Assembly (NCBI GenBank): GCA_019914945.1
Contig: CM034111.1
Coordinates: forward strand, 7,688,001-7,752,000
Reading direction: 5' to 3'
Origin: Typha latifolia
Lineage: Eukaryota; Streptophyta; Magnoliopsida; Poales; Typhaceae
Length of the DNA: 64,000 nucleotides
The notes under the pieces were generated by a model. The model did not search any database. It was not told where the DNA came from and was given only the letters and a program-made list of their open reading frames with translations. A program made the translations under genes and the position numbers. Shown one piece after another: positions 1 through 12,959 of this stretch (position 1 is its first letter; the number at the start of each line of letters is the position of its first letter).

Positions 1-767
1 TGGTTTGCCTTTGGTTGTCTGGAGATGACGCGCGATCAGACCAAAGGGCGGTCATTGTTGCTAATTCTCTAGTGATCCTGAAGGTAGGAACAATTGATAT
101 CTGTAGGGCAATCACCCTTTCGCTTAAAGCAGATGCCATGTATATTGGAAAACCCATTAAGTACTTTTATCTTCATGCAAAGGCTCGTCGAGAGATGGCA
201 TTGGATTTATCTCTCTTAATGGACGTGTTCTACTTACAGGGCTTCCAAGGGCAAGAATATGAATGCTTAGTTCGCAGGAGTTGCCACATTGCTCATAGCC
301 AAAGATTTGCAAATTGAAAAGCCATCGCTGAAAGTCCTAGCTTAGCTTAAACTATCTTGTGTGCAATAATTCCCAACATGGCTCATCAACATCTCGGACT
401 TACCAAATGCTGCTCACCATGAGCAGAGCTTGGACAGTCCAATCCATCAATAATATCACCTCACTAAAAAGATCTGGCAGTGCATAAGCGCCAAATAACA
501 GAAACACCAAGACAAGTTAAAAAGCAACAGATCACAAAACGATGATCAAGAAACAGTCAGCAAGACAAATTTAAGAAATAGATATCACAGAGAAACACAA
601 GCAGCAGAATTCAGTCACAATTCCTACTAACAGATTAAAGTAGCTGATAATATAGCTAATTGGCAAACTACCAAACATGCTTTACTCCAAATAAAGCCAA
701 ATTTACTGTAAGTCATCACTTTTTCAAACTGAACCACACTTGCAAACTTGGAAAGATGTGGATAGAT
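1..767. other. Left edge and 3' UTR side of the PABP gene
   Basis: The minus-strand PABP stop codon is at 768-770, so the AT-rich sequence just below it is presumably that gene's 3' UTR. An open frame on the plus strand at 15-317 (100 codons) shows no domain I recognise and has AG and GT splice-like boundaries inside it. It could be an exon edge of a gene to the left or chance. I see no clear transposon or RNA gene here. Confidence 0.4.
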
Positions 768-3700
768 TCAGGAAATGAGCCCATCATTCAGAGATAGTGC
801 AGCTAACTGATCAGTTGGTGCACTTGGCTGCTGCTGCTGCTGCTGCTGCTGGGCTACATTCCGAAGAACCTCCATGGCCTCTGCTACTTTTGCTTTTAGG
901 GCGTCAGGTGACTCCAACAAATGCAAGACCTCAGTTTGATCCATCTCTAGGAGCATTCCTGTGACTTTCGCAGCATGATCACGTTCAAGTTGCTCCACGA
1001 GTGGGTAGAGGTTTTCGCCAAGCATCTACATGACCACAAGCAATTTATTACTAATGTTGGACTGGTAAACCACTTGTGACAGTAAAAAGAGTAACTACTA
1101 AATGATGAATCTTGTCAAGAAAATAGCAACTATCATGTTTGGTACATATTCTTGAGTACTTGTACAATTGAAAAGATTTTATAGGGCTCAAATGAAATAC
1201 AACTATATATAGGTTGTTCTGCAAAGTGAACTATACGATCAGACATCTAGAGTTATAAACTGCACACTCCCACCATTGCAGTAATGATACTGTTTGATGG
1301 GCCTTGCACTGTGTGCATAACATAAATATTTATGCAATGGAAAGATTAAATTTGTAATGATTGAATTGGCACTATATGCGTGGCAGAACATCTATGCATT
1401 GAAAAGATTGAAAGGTATGCGTAACATAAAATATTTATGCATTGGAAAGTTGAATTTGTAACGATTGTTCTTGCACTATATGCATGGCAGAACATCTAAA
1501 CATTGTAAAAATTGAAAGGTAAATCTGCAGATAAGCAGTGACCGTGTTTATGATACACTGCAGAAAAAGCATTACCGTCCTTTGCTGCTCAGGAGTAGCA
1601 TTTGCAAGGGCTGAAGCCAGAGTCCCGATTGGAATAGGTTGGGACATGCCAGGATCACGTAATGGCAAAGCTCCCATATCATACGGAGAAAACATTCCTC
1701 CAGCAGCACCAGGCATCGGAGCATCAGGCATGTTGCGTCCAGGAGGATAGCGGTAAACTCGGCCTCTTGGAAACATCTGCTACACAGACAAGAAAAAATA
1801 AATGCTATCTGCATTTAGTTCTCTAAAATCATAGCCACCTAGGCTGTTAAAATAATCCAAATTTTATGACAAGAAAAAAAATATATGAAACCCTTGAAAA
1901 CCTAGTGCAGCAGAAGCAGCAACTCTGTGACTTGTAAACTATTTCCAAATAAAGATAGACCAAGGAAAAAAGACATGTATACAAATGAACTCCACACTTC
2001 CACAGTATAGTCACTTGTGCCAATTTACACAATAAAACCTAATCAGGTCAGAGTTCTTACTGCCACTCTATGTTACAGCAAAACAAAATCGTCTGACCAG
2101 TAAGAAGGGTTGATCACGGGCTTATAGCGGGCTCTCTCTATTCAGGTTTAGAAAAACAAAGGACAACATAACCTACCACCTTTCTCCAATGACATAAATC
2201 CCCGATCAACTATGTCAGAAGTATATCAAACAAAACACAAACTACCTGATGGCTCTGTCTAAACATCAGAGACATCCATAAGAAATAATTCAACCCTACT
2301 TCCACCATATATATATATGTATGTCAGTATGTGTGTGTGTATGTATGTGTGTGTGTGTGTGTGTGTACATATATATGTATGTATGCATGTGTGTGTGTGT
2401 ATAAAACTTGAGTTGTTGAAAGAACAATGGGACCTTGCACCCACTGCTGTCCCGAAAAGAAGGCCACTCTGGCTACTCTGATCTACAACATCGTATCACA
2501 AAAAACCAGTTTAACTGCAACTGCTTATCTCTTCAAAGAACATGCAAGTACGGTGTTGGCACATGAGCCGCTCAAGCTCAGATCAAATTAGCTTGATAAT
2601 TGGTTTAGCGTCATTGCTACAAATATGGGTTATTGAAAAAAAGACATTATTTGGATACTTCACTTCAACTCTGAAATATTGTATTCCTTATTTGAGTAGT
2701 TGATGTGGATTTTCTAAAGAGAGGATGGATTATGAGTGTGTGACTTGGATTTATAGCACTGGTTTGGTTATGGGTTATCTTCTTTATTCTAGATTAAGAA
2801 ACACCACTCTAGATTTGAATCAAATATCAAATTATCCATACTCTAGATTAGAAACATTATTCAAATTATCTCACACATTAGCCCAATTATAATTTAAAAC
2901 TTTGATTTGACTAAAGATACTTCCAAAATCCTCTCTCGTCTCTCCTACTCACTTATCTCATTCCACAAACAAACAGTTCCCGCTAAATTTTCTCACCTCT
3001 CCTCTTTCCTGCAACCCACATATCATTCTTACTCAAGGATACATTACATACCTACAAGAGACCAACACATTTTAATTTAAATTTATGTCAAATCAAGGGT
3101 ATTTGAGTCAATTTCCACTCCTTATTTGTTCTTTTACCTCAACTTTGTCACAACAAAAATAATTGTTATACCACTATTATAGTTTACAAACCTAACAACA
3201 AATTACCCTACTCAAAATTAGTACAATTTTAAGAGTAAAATTAAAATAGCTACTTTAGATTTTTCCTTAACAGGAAACCAAAGGAGGATATATATATTTA
3301 TGTTATATTTATCGCTCAAGGCTTTAGCAACTAAGGTTGCTCGCCAACTGGTTAGTCCCCTTACAGCATCTCCAAGGCTCCAAATATAGAGCCAAGGCTC
3401 CAGTGCACCGGGCTCTATATTTATTATTTAATTATAATATATATATATATATATATTATATTTTAAATCACTTAATAAGTCCTCTTAATATTATTATTTT
3501 TTAATAAAAAATATATGGTTAGAAAACTCTGTCAATATCTTTATAATAAGACTAATATTCAATAGTTCCAAAATTAATTTAAATTACTATTTTTTTAATT
3601 AAAAACATCAAAATTATATTACACAAAATAAAAATAAAATATTTAAAATAACTTAAATACTTTAATATTAGACTCATTTTAAAGATCTCGATGAGAGCAT

Positions 3701-6700
3701 TCTAATAGTACTACTTTTGTTAAAAATTGATTAGCAAAAATAATTATAAATTCAGTTTAATTAATTAGATTATTTAATAAAGGATACATATATAATTTAA
3801 ATTTTTGGATTAAGCTTTTGTAAGATAAAATTGACATTTTTAAAAGTTAAATAGTATTGGAGATGGGCTCCAAATTTTTAGATGGGGCTCCAAATTTGGA
3901 GCTCCACTGTAGCTGGCTTCAAATTTAGAGCCCCATTTGAAGCGAAGCTCCACCGGGCTCCAAATTTGGAGTTTTAGAGCCCGATTGGAGATGCTCTTAG
4001 ATTCTACAATATGTTAGTGGTTCAAGTGGTAACTTGTCCCATTTGTACTAATTCTCATTCTAAATTCATAATCTTTGGTCCACACCAGAAGTCAATGAGC
4101 TGTTTCCACAATTTATTAATGTGGAGCTATTCCAATAGAGAATACAGCAAAAGCAATGAAATATTTTGTTAACTCAGAGCTAAGCAAAGTTAGCCAAGTT
4201 AGCTTGGAAATCTACTTGAATTGCAATCCAGCAACTATAAGCTCTCCTCAAGCTCGAGCTGGACTATTAACAATCATAAGCTGAGCTGTCAAGCCAAGCT
4301 TAGCTCGCTTAAGCTCGGTTCCTTTTCACCCCTACACCAGAGACATCCCTTGTATCACCACAAATGATTTATTTATATATAAACCTACATATAACATTGG
4401 CATACGAGGTGGGGATAATGGTGAGAATAGTTGCAACAAAAGTAAGGATAAAGTTGACGGTAGAGAACATATATCACACCTGCTGCTGAATTACTGGCAT
4501 AGGTTGCTGTGTCTGTTGCATAGGTCCAGTTCCAGTGCGTCGACCACCTTGTCGTTGGCCCTGCTGACCTTGCTGAACAAATGGCATAAAGAAATTGGGC
4601 ATAGCACCCGCAGGCCTCATCCCAGGAACAAGCTGTTGGTGGAAGCCAAATCCAGTCTGTACAGGTAAAAGTAGTCATTCTCAACCAATTAAAAAGACCC
4701 TAATTAGTATACAACATAATAAAGCAACGGTATTCAGAAAACTTCACAATGCTAACATCAAATAAAAAAATTAAACAGAAGTGAGCTTCAGCAGGCTATA
4801 GATATAACTAGTTGAGAAACTATGGGAGATCCAAATAACCAATAGAAGAGAAAGTTCTCATTAGAAGATTACACCCAGATTTAGTACGAATTCATGATGC
4901 AACTTTAATCGGACGACACATCTCAATCAGATGTACTTTTTTGACATACACATTCTGAAAGAAACTGATCTTTAATTCTCAATTGTTGCTATTTGAAGAA
5001 CAAATAAGGATGAGGATGAACTTCTGGTTGTTACCTGGATTCTCATTCCATCCTAATAGTTACAGGCATGGTTGTTAGATACTCAATCCCTCTTAATAGT
5101 TTCTGGATTAAAAAACAGGTACAAAACAGACCTATATTATGATACGATCACCCCTTTTGGCTAATGTTCGATCTCTTCCAATTCTCAAATCTGGACTGAT
5201 TCTGGCACGGAACTTTGTAAATAGATCCTGAAAGATGCCGCCGTCAGATCGACCTGAGATTTTGATATATTGTAGCCCCGAAAAAGAGCTTTTCAATGAA
5301 TCTAGTTTTAGATGAATCCGATGTAGGGATCTTGAGATATCGTCCGATTAGTGGACGAACATCAAAGGGTCTAATCAGAATCCGTGGATGGAGGCACGAG
5401 ATCCTAGATGATGGTGGTTGGGGGTGGACCGGCGTTAATGGTGTGGCACCGATGAAAAGTGGTGGTGGAAGGGTTATGGTTAATGGAAGGGTTAGGGCAA
5501 GTATTGGATAGATTGGAAGAAGGGGGAGGAGAGGGCCACCCCTAAGGGACTAGGGTGATTGGCCGGTCGAGGGAGGTTAGAAGCGGCGTCGCCAGGAATC
5601 GAGAGAACGAGAACGAAGAAAACAAAGAAGGCAACGCAAACTCAATTCTTCAGTAATAACTCTATGATTGCCATCCACATCCTTTAGAGGCTAACCAAAT
5701 AATTCAAATTAACCCTAAACAGTACATTATCGCCGACCGCATTCGAACGTGCCCGCTTGCGTTCGAACGCACCTAGTTCGCTCTTCTCTGAATTTGCGAA
5801 CGCGATGCACGCGTTCGAACGCACCTGTTTCCCACTTCTCTGGATTTGCAAACGCGATATAGGCGTTCACAGCGCGTTCGAACGCACAATTCACTCTCTG
5901 GACGTGATGCAGGCATTCACAACCGCATTCAAACGCAACTTACAGAAAACTTATTTTCTTAGGAATTAAATATTAAAACAAGAAACAAAAACATCCCTAA
6001 AGTGAATCAATGCTCGAGACAACATCGGTGAAGTCCGAATCGTATCATATTACAGATAATCCAGACACAAAACTGGGTCTACTGTAAGCAGACCTATAAT
6101 TTCATGCTCTCAGTTGAATTGTCGGTGATCATAATCTCAAAAAGTATGATGTCTTAGATATATAAAAGAACATTTCAAAGTTGCTCTAGGCTCAAGGCAC
6201 CCAGCATACCTAGGCATCAGCTGAGCACCATAGCCTTACAACCTGTGACATAAATACCCATCGAACACCTTTTGTACCAATGGGCATTATAAAAAGAGAG
6301 CAGTAGTTTATCCGGCCCTTGTACTACTTCCAGAGCGGCATATAGAAACATTGTAAAGCATACCCTGAGTGAAATGATGACAAATTCTTTTAAAAGGTAC
6401 ATCTATTTAGTAATTGATTGAATATATCTCACCAACTATTACATATTTATTGGCTAACAGTATAATAAATTGTAAACTACACAAACTATAATACGAACAG
6501 GAAGAAAACATGCCTGAAATTTGCTCATGTTCCATGTAAGTGCCATTTCGTTCCATAAATAGGTATATATTTTCAGAATATCAAATTTTATTTTATTAAA
6601 TGTATGCTAATTATTACTGGTTTTCAGATTGAAAAGGAATGATATAAGATCATCGAGCATCTTATCTATATACAAAGATAACAACCTCAATAGGTTTTTT

Positions 6701-9700
6701 ACAGTTTATAAAGCTGTAGCCAACTGATCTCTTCCAAGCGATTTGGTAAAACGAAACATACATATTCCATAAAAAATATTGTGATATGCAGAGGCATATA
6801 TGATGTAAATACTAAAAGTACTTAAATTAAAAGTATAGGCAAAGCAAATTGGTAATTGAAGAAATTAAAAAACTCATGATGTGAATATGGAAGATAAAGC
6901 ATTTCTTCATATAAAAAGACCTTGTGTATGTCTAGCATAGTTGGGAGAGGCTCTAATAAGTCATATGTGGGTCTTATGCAGGATATCCCTATGCCGAACA
7001 GGATCAGGAACACAAATGCCCAAGTGGCTGCCTAGGTAGGCATGTGAACTGCTTATTGGATCAGTGCTGACACAATAATGCAAGATACAGGCAGATTTTC
7101 ACAGCTTTTAAATTTGTTTAGAGGAGACGAGATGAAAGAACATCTTCCATATCTTGAGTAGTACATGCCCCATCCTCAAACCCCATTAAAAGTAGCTTTG
7201 TGCACAAGGAAGTGCACTATTTCACAAGTATTGGAAGACAAAATAACTGAAAAGGCTTCACAATTTCATGATTTAACAACTTTTTAACATTTTCACATGC
7301 TGATATATTTCAGATGTGATCAGAGCCATGAGGCGCATTTGGTCATGAAATGACTCCAGCCTGCATTCGATGAATTGCATTGGACAAAACTGCCAGAAAT
7401 TTGAGAAACACACTAGCATTCACTTGTACTAATCGTGTGGATGATAACAGGTATATAATAAAAGGTGTTCATGTTACATTACATCACCTCTGAGAATATA
7501 AGACCCCCTTATGAAGACAACAATCATTTCAGAAAATTGTTAGTGAAAACAACAGTGGCTACCTGAGGGGGCATAAGGGTAGGTGGAGCTTGACCATAGA
7601 ATACTTGCTGTCCAAGACCTGGGGGACCAGGAGGATACATGGGAACACGAGGAGCAACAGCAGGTGTCATTGCTATAGGTCGCATTTGTGAAAACTGTGC
7701 CTGGAAAACGAGAATTTATTATGACCCAGGAAAATGAAAATGGCAGCAAACAATCCAATATTGGATGTCCCATGATAAACAAATCATAAAGCATAACATT
7801 GAAATAAGCATGCACATTACCTAACCAATATTTGCTAAACAGTAGAAAACCTTTATCTATGAATCAGGGTGAAGTGCATTTATTTATGAACAGCAAGCAA
7901 TTTGAATGGTATACAGTACCACTAAGTGCAAACTGACTAAACATGTTGTCATGTCCTAGAAGTACAAACTTTTGAGATGATACTACATATAAAATATCCC
8001 TACAAAATTAAGACCAAATGTCTGGCATGCAAGAAGAAAAGTATATCCGACATGAAAGAAAATGAGGAGCATACATCAGGTACTAAAAGTTAAAGTCCTG
8101 ATCATCAGAGCTGGAATATTAACGTCAGCAGAAAGACTAGCAGTTACTTCCGCAACTGTAAATTAGCAGCTAAAAAGTAGGATTCTTCATTAAATACTTT
8201 TATTTGAAGTCTGTACTACAATAAAACTATGGCTTGTGCTACACAGATGAAGATCATGTACACAAAGGGACAGATTAAAATTTTAACTGGAATGGCAACA
8301 AATTTAGCTACCAATAGCCATTTGAGGCACTGATAAGTTACTACAAGTAGCATATTTTTCTAATCACTCTAATTTAATTTAATACTGAAATTACCTGCAA
8401 TCTAGCTCTTCTATCTTCTTTACGCTGTGCGATGGCAACATATAGCGGTTTGCCAGAAATCATTTTCCCATTCATCTCTCCTAGCTAGAGGACAAAATAA
8501 GGATAAATGTGTCAGTCAGTAATTACCAAACATAACATAAATACAAGAGCTTACTTACAGCTCGAGATGCTTCCTCAGGAGTTGAGAAAGAAACAAAGCC
8601 AGATCCTCTACTTACGCCATTTTGATCCCTCATGACCTTAGAGATCATTACAAGTATCAATCATGTCAAGTTTAGAGTCTTCAGACAAGCAATGAAGAAA
8701 GAATCAAGTGGTATAATATTTATTGTGAAGTAAATCATTACCTTGCATGAGGTAATCATACCAAAGTTAGAAAATAATTCTTTAAGCTTTTCATCTCCAA
8801 TGCTATCATCCAAATTTTTCAAATATAAGTTCAGTCCTTGATATTTGTCCACTACCTCTTTTGCACTCTGATCAAATCTTACTTTCAATTCTACCTCTCT
8901 TTCTGACTTTTTTTGTGCTTTTCCAACATACCACTCCTTATCATTAAATTTCTTTCCATTAAGTTCTTGAACTGCATGAGCCGCATCATCTGAATTCTCA
9001 AAATTTACAAACCCAAAGCACCTTGATTTACCTTCACCATCTGTCATTACTACAGAACTAGTAATAGTACCATATTTACCAAAAATTTCTTGTAAATCTT
9101 CCTTTGTGGTGGACTCAGATATATTTTTGACAAAAACATTGTTAAATTTCGTCTTGTCTACAGAGTTCTCCCTGTCCTGCTTGCGAAGAAAAGGTCCAAC
9201 AAAAACAGGCTTATCATTTAATAGCATGCCGTTTAGTTTCTCTATTGCATGTTGTGCTGCCTCCTCTTGTTCAAATTGAACAAAACCATACCCTTTTGAC
9301 TGACCAGATGGATCTGTAGCAACTTTACAAGAGAGAATGTTACCAAATGCAGAAAAAGTCTCGTGCAATGCCTTGTTGTCAATTGTCTTATCCAGGTTCT
9401 GAATATATAAGCAATAGATAAGTATCCAAAGAACAGCAAGATAATAAAATTGTAAAGGAATGAAGAAGCCTACTCAAATCCTCGTAAAGAGCAAATAAGA
9501 AGTTGTGAAACAAATTTAGCCAAAAGCACCTTAATAAATATATTTGCAGACCCACTTCTGCGATTGCTTGGATCACGGTTTGAATACATAATCCGAATGG
9601 GCTTGCCATTTAGGGGAGTGAAGTTTAGCATATCCAATGCCCTCGCAGCTGTAAAATCACAACATAGCAAAATGTAAAGACTAGTAAAAGCTGAGATCAG

Positions 9701-12699
9701 GATAAAATACTTCCATAACCCAAAAAGTGATTTCTCATATGGTAAGGTCAGGATGAACTACAAAACCATTTTCATCCTAACCTGAGATTCATGACATTCT
9801 CAAAGAAAACCAAAATTGCCTTTGAGTTATGCTTCGGAGACTTGAATTATCCAAAAAGGGAGAAAAGATTAATGATACAATTATTAAAAAAAGCAGTGAA
9901 TGACACAAGAGCTTGATAGCAGCTCTCATATTCTTCCTCATGCCTTTCTTCTTTTACTAAACATGAAGCTCATGATAGCAAAATAATCGTAAAACCAAAA
10001 TGATTAAACTAGCAAATTGCTCTTGCAGAAAAGGAAACAAGAAACAAAGGAAAATGACTTATCAACAGCATGATGCCATTCATGTTGCATTTCCTGATAA
10101 AACAAATTTTTATTTACTAGGAAAAGGAAAAAATATATGTCCCAAAAAACAATGTGTTACTAATTCCCTGTGAAATGCCAAGTTCTTAGATTATGATGTG
10201 TCAGATATTAGCTGATGACAAATTTCAGATGATGTCTTTCTTCATAACAAAATAAACCCAGGTCTCCAAAATAAACCACATTCCATATTCCCCAATTACT
10301 TGTCTCTCTGCCTTCCTCAATCTTGTTCAAACAGATGAGAAGTTAATTTATATCATATCTACTGAATAATCAATTGTTTTAGTAAACAAAAAAAATCAAT
10401 TGTTTGAAGCCAATAAATGGAAGAGTTACAACATTCGACAAAGACTTTCAATAGAATGGAGAACACCCAAAGAATTTGTTAGCAAAAGGTCAACACTGAG
10501 GAGATATCTAAGAAGAGAAACACCATGAACTATATAAAAAAACTTCAGTATAACATTTCTCTTCTGAAAAACATATCAAAATACAAAAGGATGAATGGAT
10601 TACACTCAAGCATGACTTCAATTTTCAACTGCTACCGCTTCAGTTTGAAATGTTTAGCTCAAGATAAAATCTAAATCAATTGGCCTTTGATCCAAATTAT
10701 CAAACAGTGACCAAAACTGACTAACCTTAACTGCAACTATTTATACTGCTACTTCTTTTGTATAAGAATTGGGACTTTTGGAGTCCCAATGCCTTCAGTA
10801 TTGAATCTTTAAAATAAGAAATAAGTTTTGGTTCTTTGGATTCTTTTTTCTTCCTTTAACTATTTCCATAACTACATCTCTTTCACTTGTTCTTGCAAAT
10901 GATTTCAATAATAATATGTTACTGTTTGTAATTCCTAAAATACTAGTCTAGATGGATTACAAAAAAAAAACCATTTTTTATTTCAATAACTCTATGTTCT
11001 GCTTTAAAGCAAGACCAAAAAGAATTAATGTGGATTTACAAACTAGAGAGCCGTTTTAGTTGGTTTTTGGTGTTTAAAACAAGTTAAGATTTGAGCCATT
11101 TGAGTCTTTTACTCTCGTAAATTTTGCACTTGGTCTTGATTTAGGCTTGAGTTAAGGTCTTCTAGTATAGCAAAATCGATTTCACTCCTTATCACAATAG
11201 TTGGCATATGTCCTTTTTTAGTGTTATTTACATGTTATGAGTTAGTCTATTACTCTTGGCCAACCCCACATGAAAATCTTAGTTGCTTGGTCGGTAAGGT
11301 ACCTCCAACATAATCAAACTAAAAATATGAATCCATTCAACTCTTATCGAGAAATCAGATGAATGTCCTTACTCCTTGAAACAATGGTTAAGAAGCTATT
11401 TTATTTTTTCCCCTTTGAGGATGCATTGATTGGTCTGACTAATACCCACGATGACATTTCAACAAGCCAAAATGAGTATGGTAGTTATCTCTTCCTTTTT
11501 CTCTACCAAAAGACAAAGGAGAAGGCAATTTCTAGCAAGTCAAACATCTTTTTTGGAGTGCAATCCCAAAATTTAAAAAAGGGCGGCATTAAAAAAAAAG
11601 GTGTAAGACATTGGCTTTCACAAAAAGACCTTTTCCCCAAGTAATTGTTGCAAAATAAATGGTGCATTTTGGTCTATTTGACATTTTGAAAAGAGTTTAG
11701 GCAGATCTAAAGGTTCATGGCGCTTACAAGATGGCGGATTCCATAGCAGGTGCCTTGTGCCTAAAGTGGGCTATTAAAATCTATAAGATTCATGTTGGTA
11801 TTTTTGTGAAATATATTAAAGTAAAATAATATATGAAAAAGATGCCACTAATTTAAGAAATAATATCATCTATCAACTAATATCCTCTAGAGAAAACAGG
11901 GGGAAAAAACCAGTAAATTAAGATGTAATGTGCCAACCCCATAGCTAGCGCATATGATAGTAACATGACAATAGTTGATTTTGGCTTAGATATTGTAGGG
12001 GAGATGACCTAAAACCGCCATGAGCATTTTGTCAAGCTATATGTTCATTTACCTCAAATAATTTGTATATCAATTAGTTCTAAATAGGTCAGCGCCACAA
12101 GGGTGCTAAGTATCAGAAATAAGTCTTATAAGGGACTAAGAAATTTGGCCTAACCACAGATGGTTAAAATATATTCTCCCAAATTCCTATAACTGCTATA
12201 GCAACCAAAAGAAATGATATATCACACTATACCAAGAAAAGGAAATCAGGGACACTTTCTGTGGCAATCCAAGCATTTTATACTACAAAAGAGATTATTT
12301 GAGCATTCAGACAGCGACTCCAACCATCATAAACAAAACCAAACTCCTTAATATTTTATCAGACTAAAAATACCAAATGAATACAAAGAGAAACCAAAAA
12401 TTTACCAATTTCAGATAAAATTATGTGAGACAATACTCCAAACACTCACCATCAAGGGGGCTGCTATAGTTGACGTAAGCGTAACCGAGCGATCGCCGGG
12501 TGTCGACATCGCGGCAGACGCGCACCGACACAACATGTCCGACCTGGCTGAACAGATCGAACAGTTGGGCGTCTATCACGTTCAAATCCAAATCCCCCAC
12601 GTAAAGCGACGTGATCGGGAACTGATTTCCTGCTCCTCCTCCGCCGCCGCCGCCGCTGTTCGCCGCCGCGCCATTGGCCGCTATCTGCACCTGCGCCAT
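768..12699 (-). CDS. Cytoplasmic poly(A)-binding protein (PABP), complete, 9 exons
   Basis: Binds mRNA poly(A) tails and, through its C-terminal domain, translation and decay factors. Exons on the minus strand: 12699-12450, 9648-9530, 9398-8742, 8636-8559, 8484-8395, 7700-7563, 4656-4480, 1779-1576, 1025-768. All junctions are GT-AG and in frame, giving 656 residues, the normal family length. Four RRMs are visible: RNP2 LYVGDL (32-37) with RNP1 GYAYVNY (72-78); NIFIKNL (119-125) with GYGFVQF; NVFVKNI (210-216) with CFGFVNF; LYLKNL (314-319) with GSGFVSF, the last split over exons 3 and 4. A P/Q/M/G-rich linker (about 400-570) precedes the MLLE domain, core KVTGMLLEM at 591-599, then eight glutamines and a short tail. 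The start is the first ATG before a Gly-rich leader. Introns 6 and 7 carry transposons, yet the reading frame is intact. The Arabidopsis PAB2/4/8 class is the closest type I can name. Confidence 0.97.
828..851 (-). repeat. (CAG)8 polyglutamine tract in the last PABP exon
   Basis: Eight uninterrupted CTG units on the plus strand read as eight CAG glutamine codons (residues 630-637), directly after the MLLE domain. As a pure trinucleotide repeat it is likely to vary in length between individuals. Confidence 0.9.
1316..1525. repeat. 104-bp tandem duplication in PABP intron 8
   Basis: Two adjacent copies with a period of 104 bp both contain AACATAAA-ATTTATGC, GGCACTATATG-type and GGCAGAACATCTA blocks. 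The copies differ at scattered positions, so the duplication is not recent. The second copy runs up to about 50 bp from the exon 8 donor side. Confidence 0.75.
2307..2401. repeat. (TA)n/(TG)n microsatellite in PABP intron 7
   Basis: A compound TA, TATG and TG simple repeat, with short ATAC/CAGT interruptions, about 95 bp. The open frames over it are low-complexity artefacts. Confidence 0.9.
3364..3996. mobile_element. MITE, PIF/Harbinger-like, in PABP intron 7
   Basis: The left end begins CAGCATCTCCAAGGCTC and the right end, read in reverse complement, begins GAGCATCTCCAATCGGGCTC, so the element has imperfect terminal inverted repeats. A TTA trinucleotide flanks both sides (3361-3363 and 3997-3999), the target size of PIF/Harbinger elements. 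Subterminal GGCTCCAAATTTGGAG motifs recur and the centre is AT-rich with no coding capacity. The family assignment rests on the TTA duplication and GCATCTCC termini. Confidence 0.75.
5140..6047 (-). mobile_element. Solo LTR of a Ty3/gypsy element (family A) in PABP intron 6
   Basis: A 908-bp LTR bounded by TGATACGAT and ATCGTATCA, flanked by a perfect 5-bp duplication TATTA (5135-5139 and 6048-6052). It is homologous to the LTRs at 31282-32197 and 38440-39351 but lies in the opposite orientation, which is the transcription sense of PABP. It carries a cluster of GCGTTCGAACGC-like palindromes at 5738-5935. No internal gypsy sequence remains, so it arose by LTR-LTR recombination. The open frames over it are not genes. 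Confidence 0.93.
9649..12449 (-). other. PABP intron 1 (2.8 kb), no gene seen
   Basis: AT-rich, with a donor GTGAGT after the RRM1 exon and an acceptor TTTTACAG before exon 2. I see no transposon termini or coding similarity. The plus-strand open frame at 11363-11644 is lysine/phenylalanine-rich low-complexity sequence and is not supported as a gene. Confidence 0.8.
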
Positions 12700-12940
12700 A
12701 GCTTTCTCCTCCTTTTCTTCTCCTTTCCTTTCTCTTTTTTTGGTCTTTTTTTCCTAACGATACCAAGAATAACAACAGTAGCAGCAATGATAACAGCAAA
12801 CCTTCCTCCTTCCGAAGAATTTTTTGGATTTTTTGATTCCTGAGGGAGAATTTTTTCTTTTTTTGGTAATAAAATAGGGGTAAGTAAGAGATCGAAGGAA
12901 GAGGAGAAGATTTGGGAGGGCAGCGGGGACTGCACCGCAA
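12700..12940 (-). promoter_or_regulatory. PABP 5' leader with A-rich tracts
   Basis: Immediately upstream of the PABP ATG the sense (minus) strand is purine-rich with repeated oligo(A) runs of five to seven residues separated by G or CC. Animal PABP mRNAs carry an A-rich leader segment to which PABP binds to repress its own translation; the position and composition here would allow the same. That this plant leader does so is inference, and the transcription start is not determined. Confidence 0.45.
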
Positions 12941-12959
12941 CCTGCTCATGGCGGCCTGA

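Noticed and set aside
15..317. 100-codon plus-strand frame at the left edge
   Set aside because: No recognised domain, truncated context and AG/GT splice-like motifs inside; kept only as a note in the edge entry.
2259..2444. Minus-strand frame with repeated His-Thr
   Set aside because: Translation of the TG/TA microsatellite.
9242..9609. Minus-strand frames at 9242-9439 and 9388-9609
   Set aside because: Alternate frames of PABP exons 2 and 3 and their introns.
12464..12949. 161-codon and 84-codon minus-strand frames overlapping PABP exon 1
   Set aside because: They are shadows of exon 1 and its purine-rich leader in other frames; the PABP frame has the RRM and splice site.
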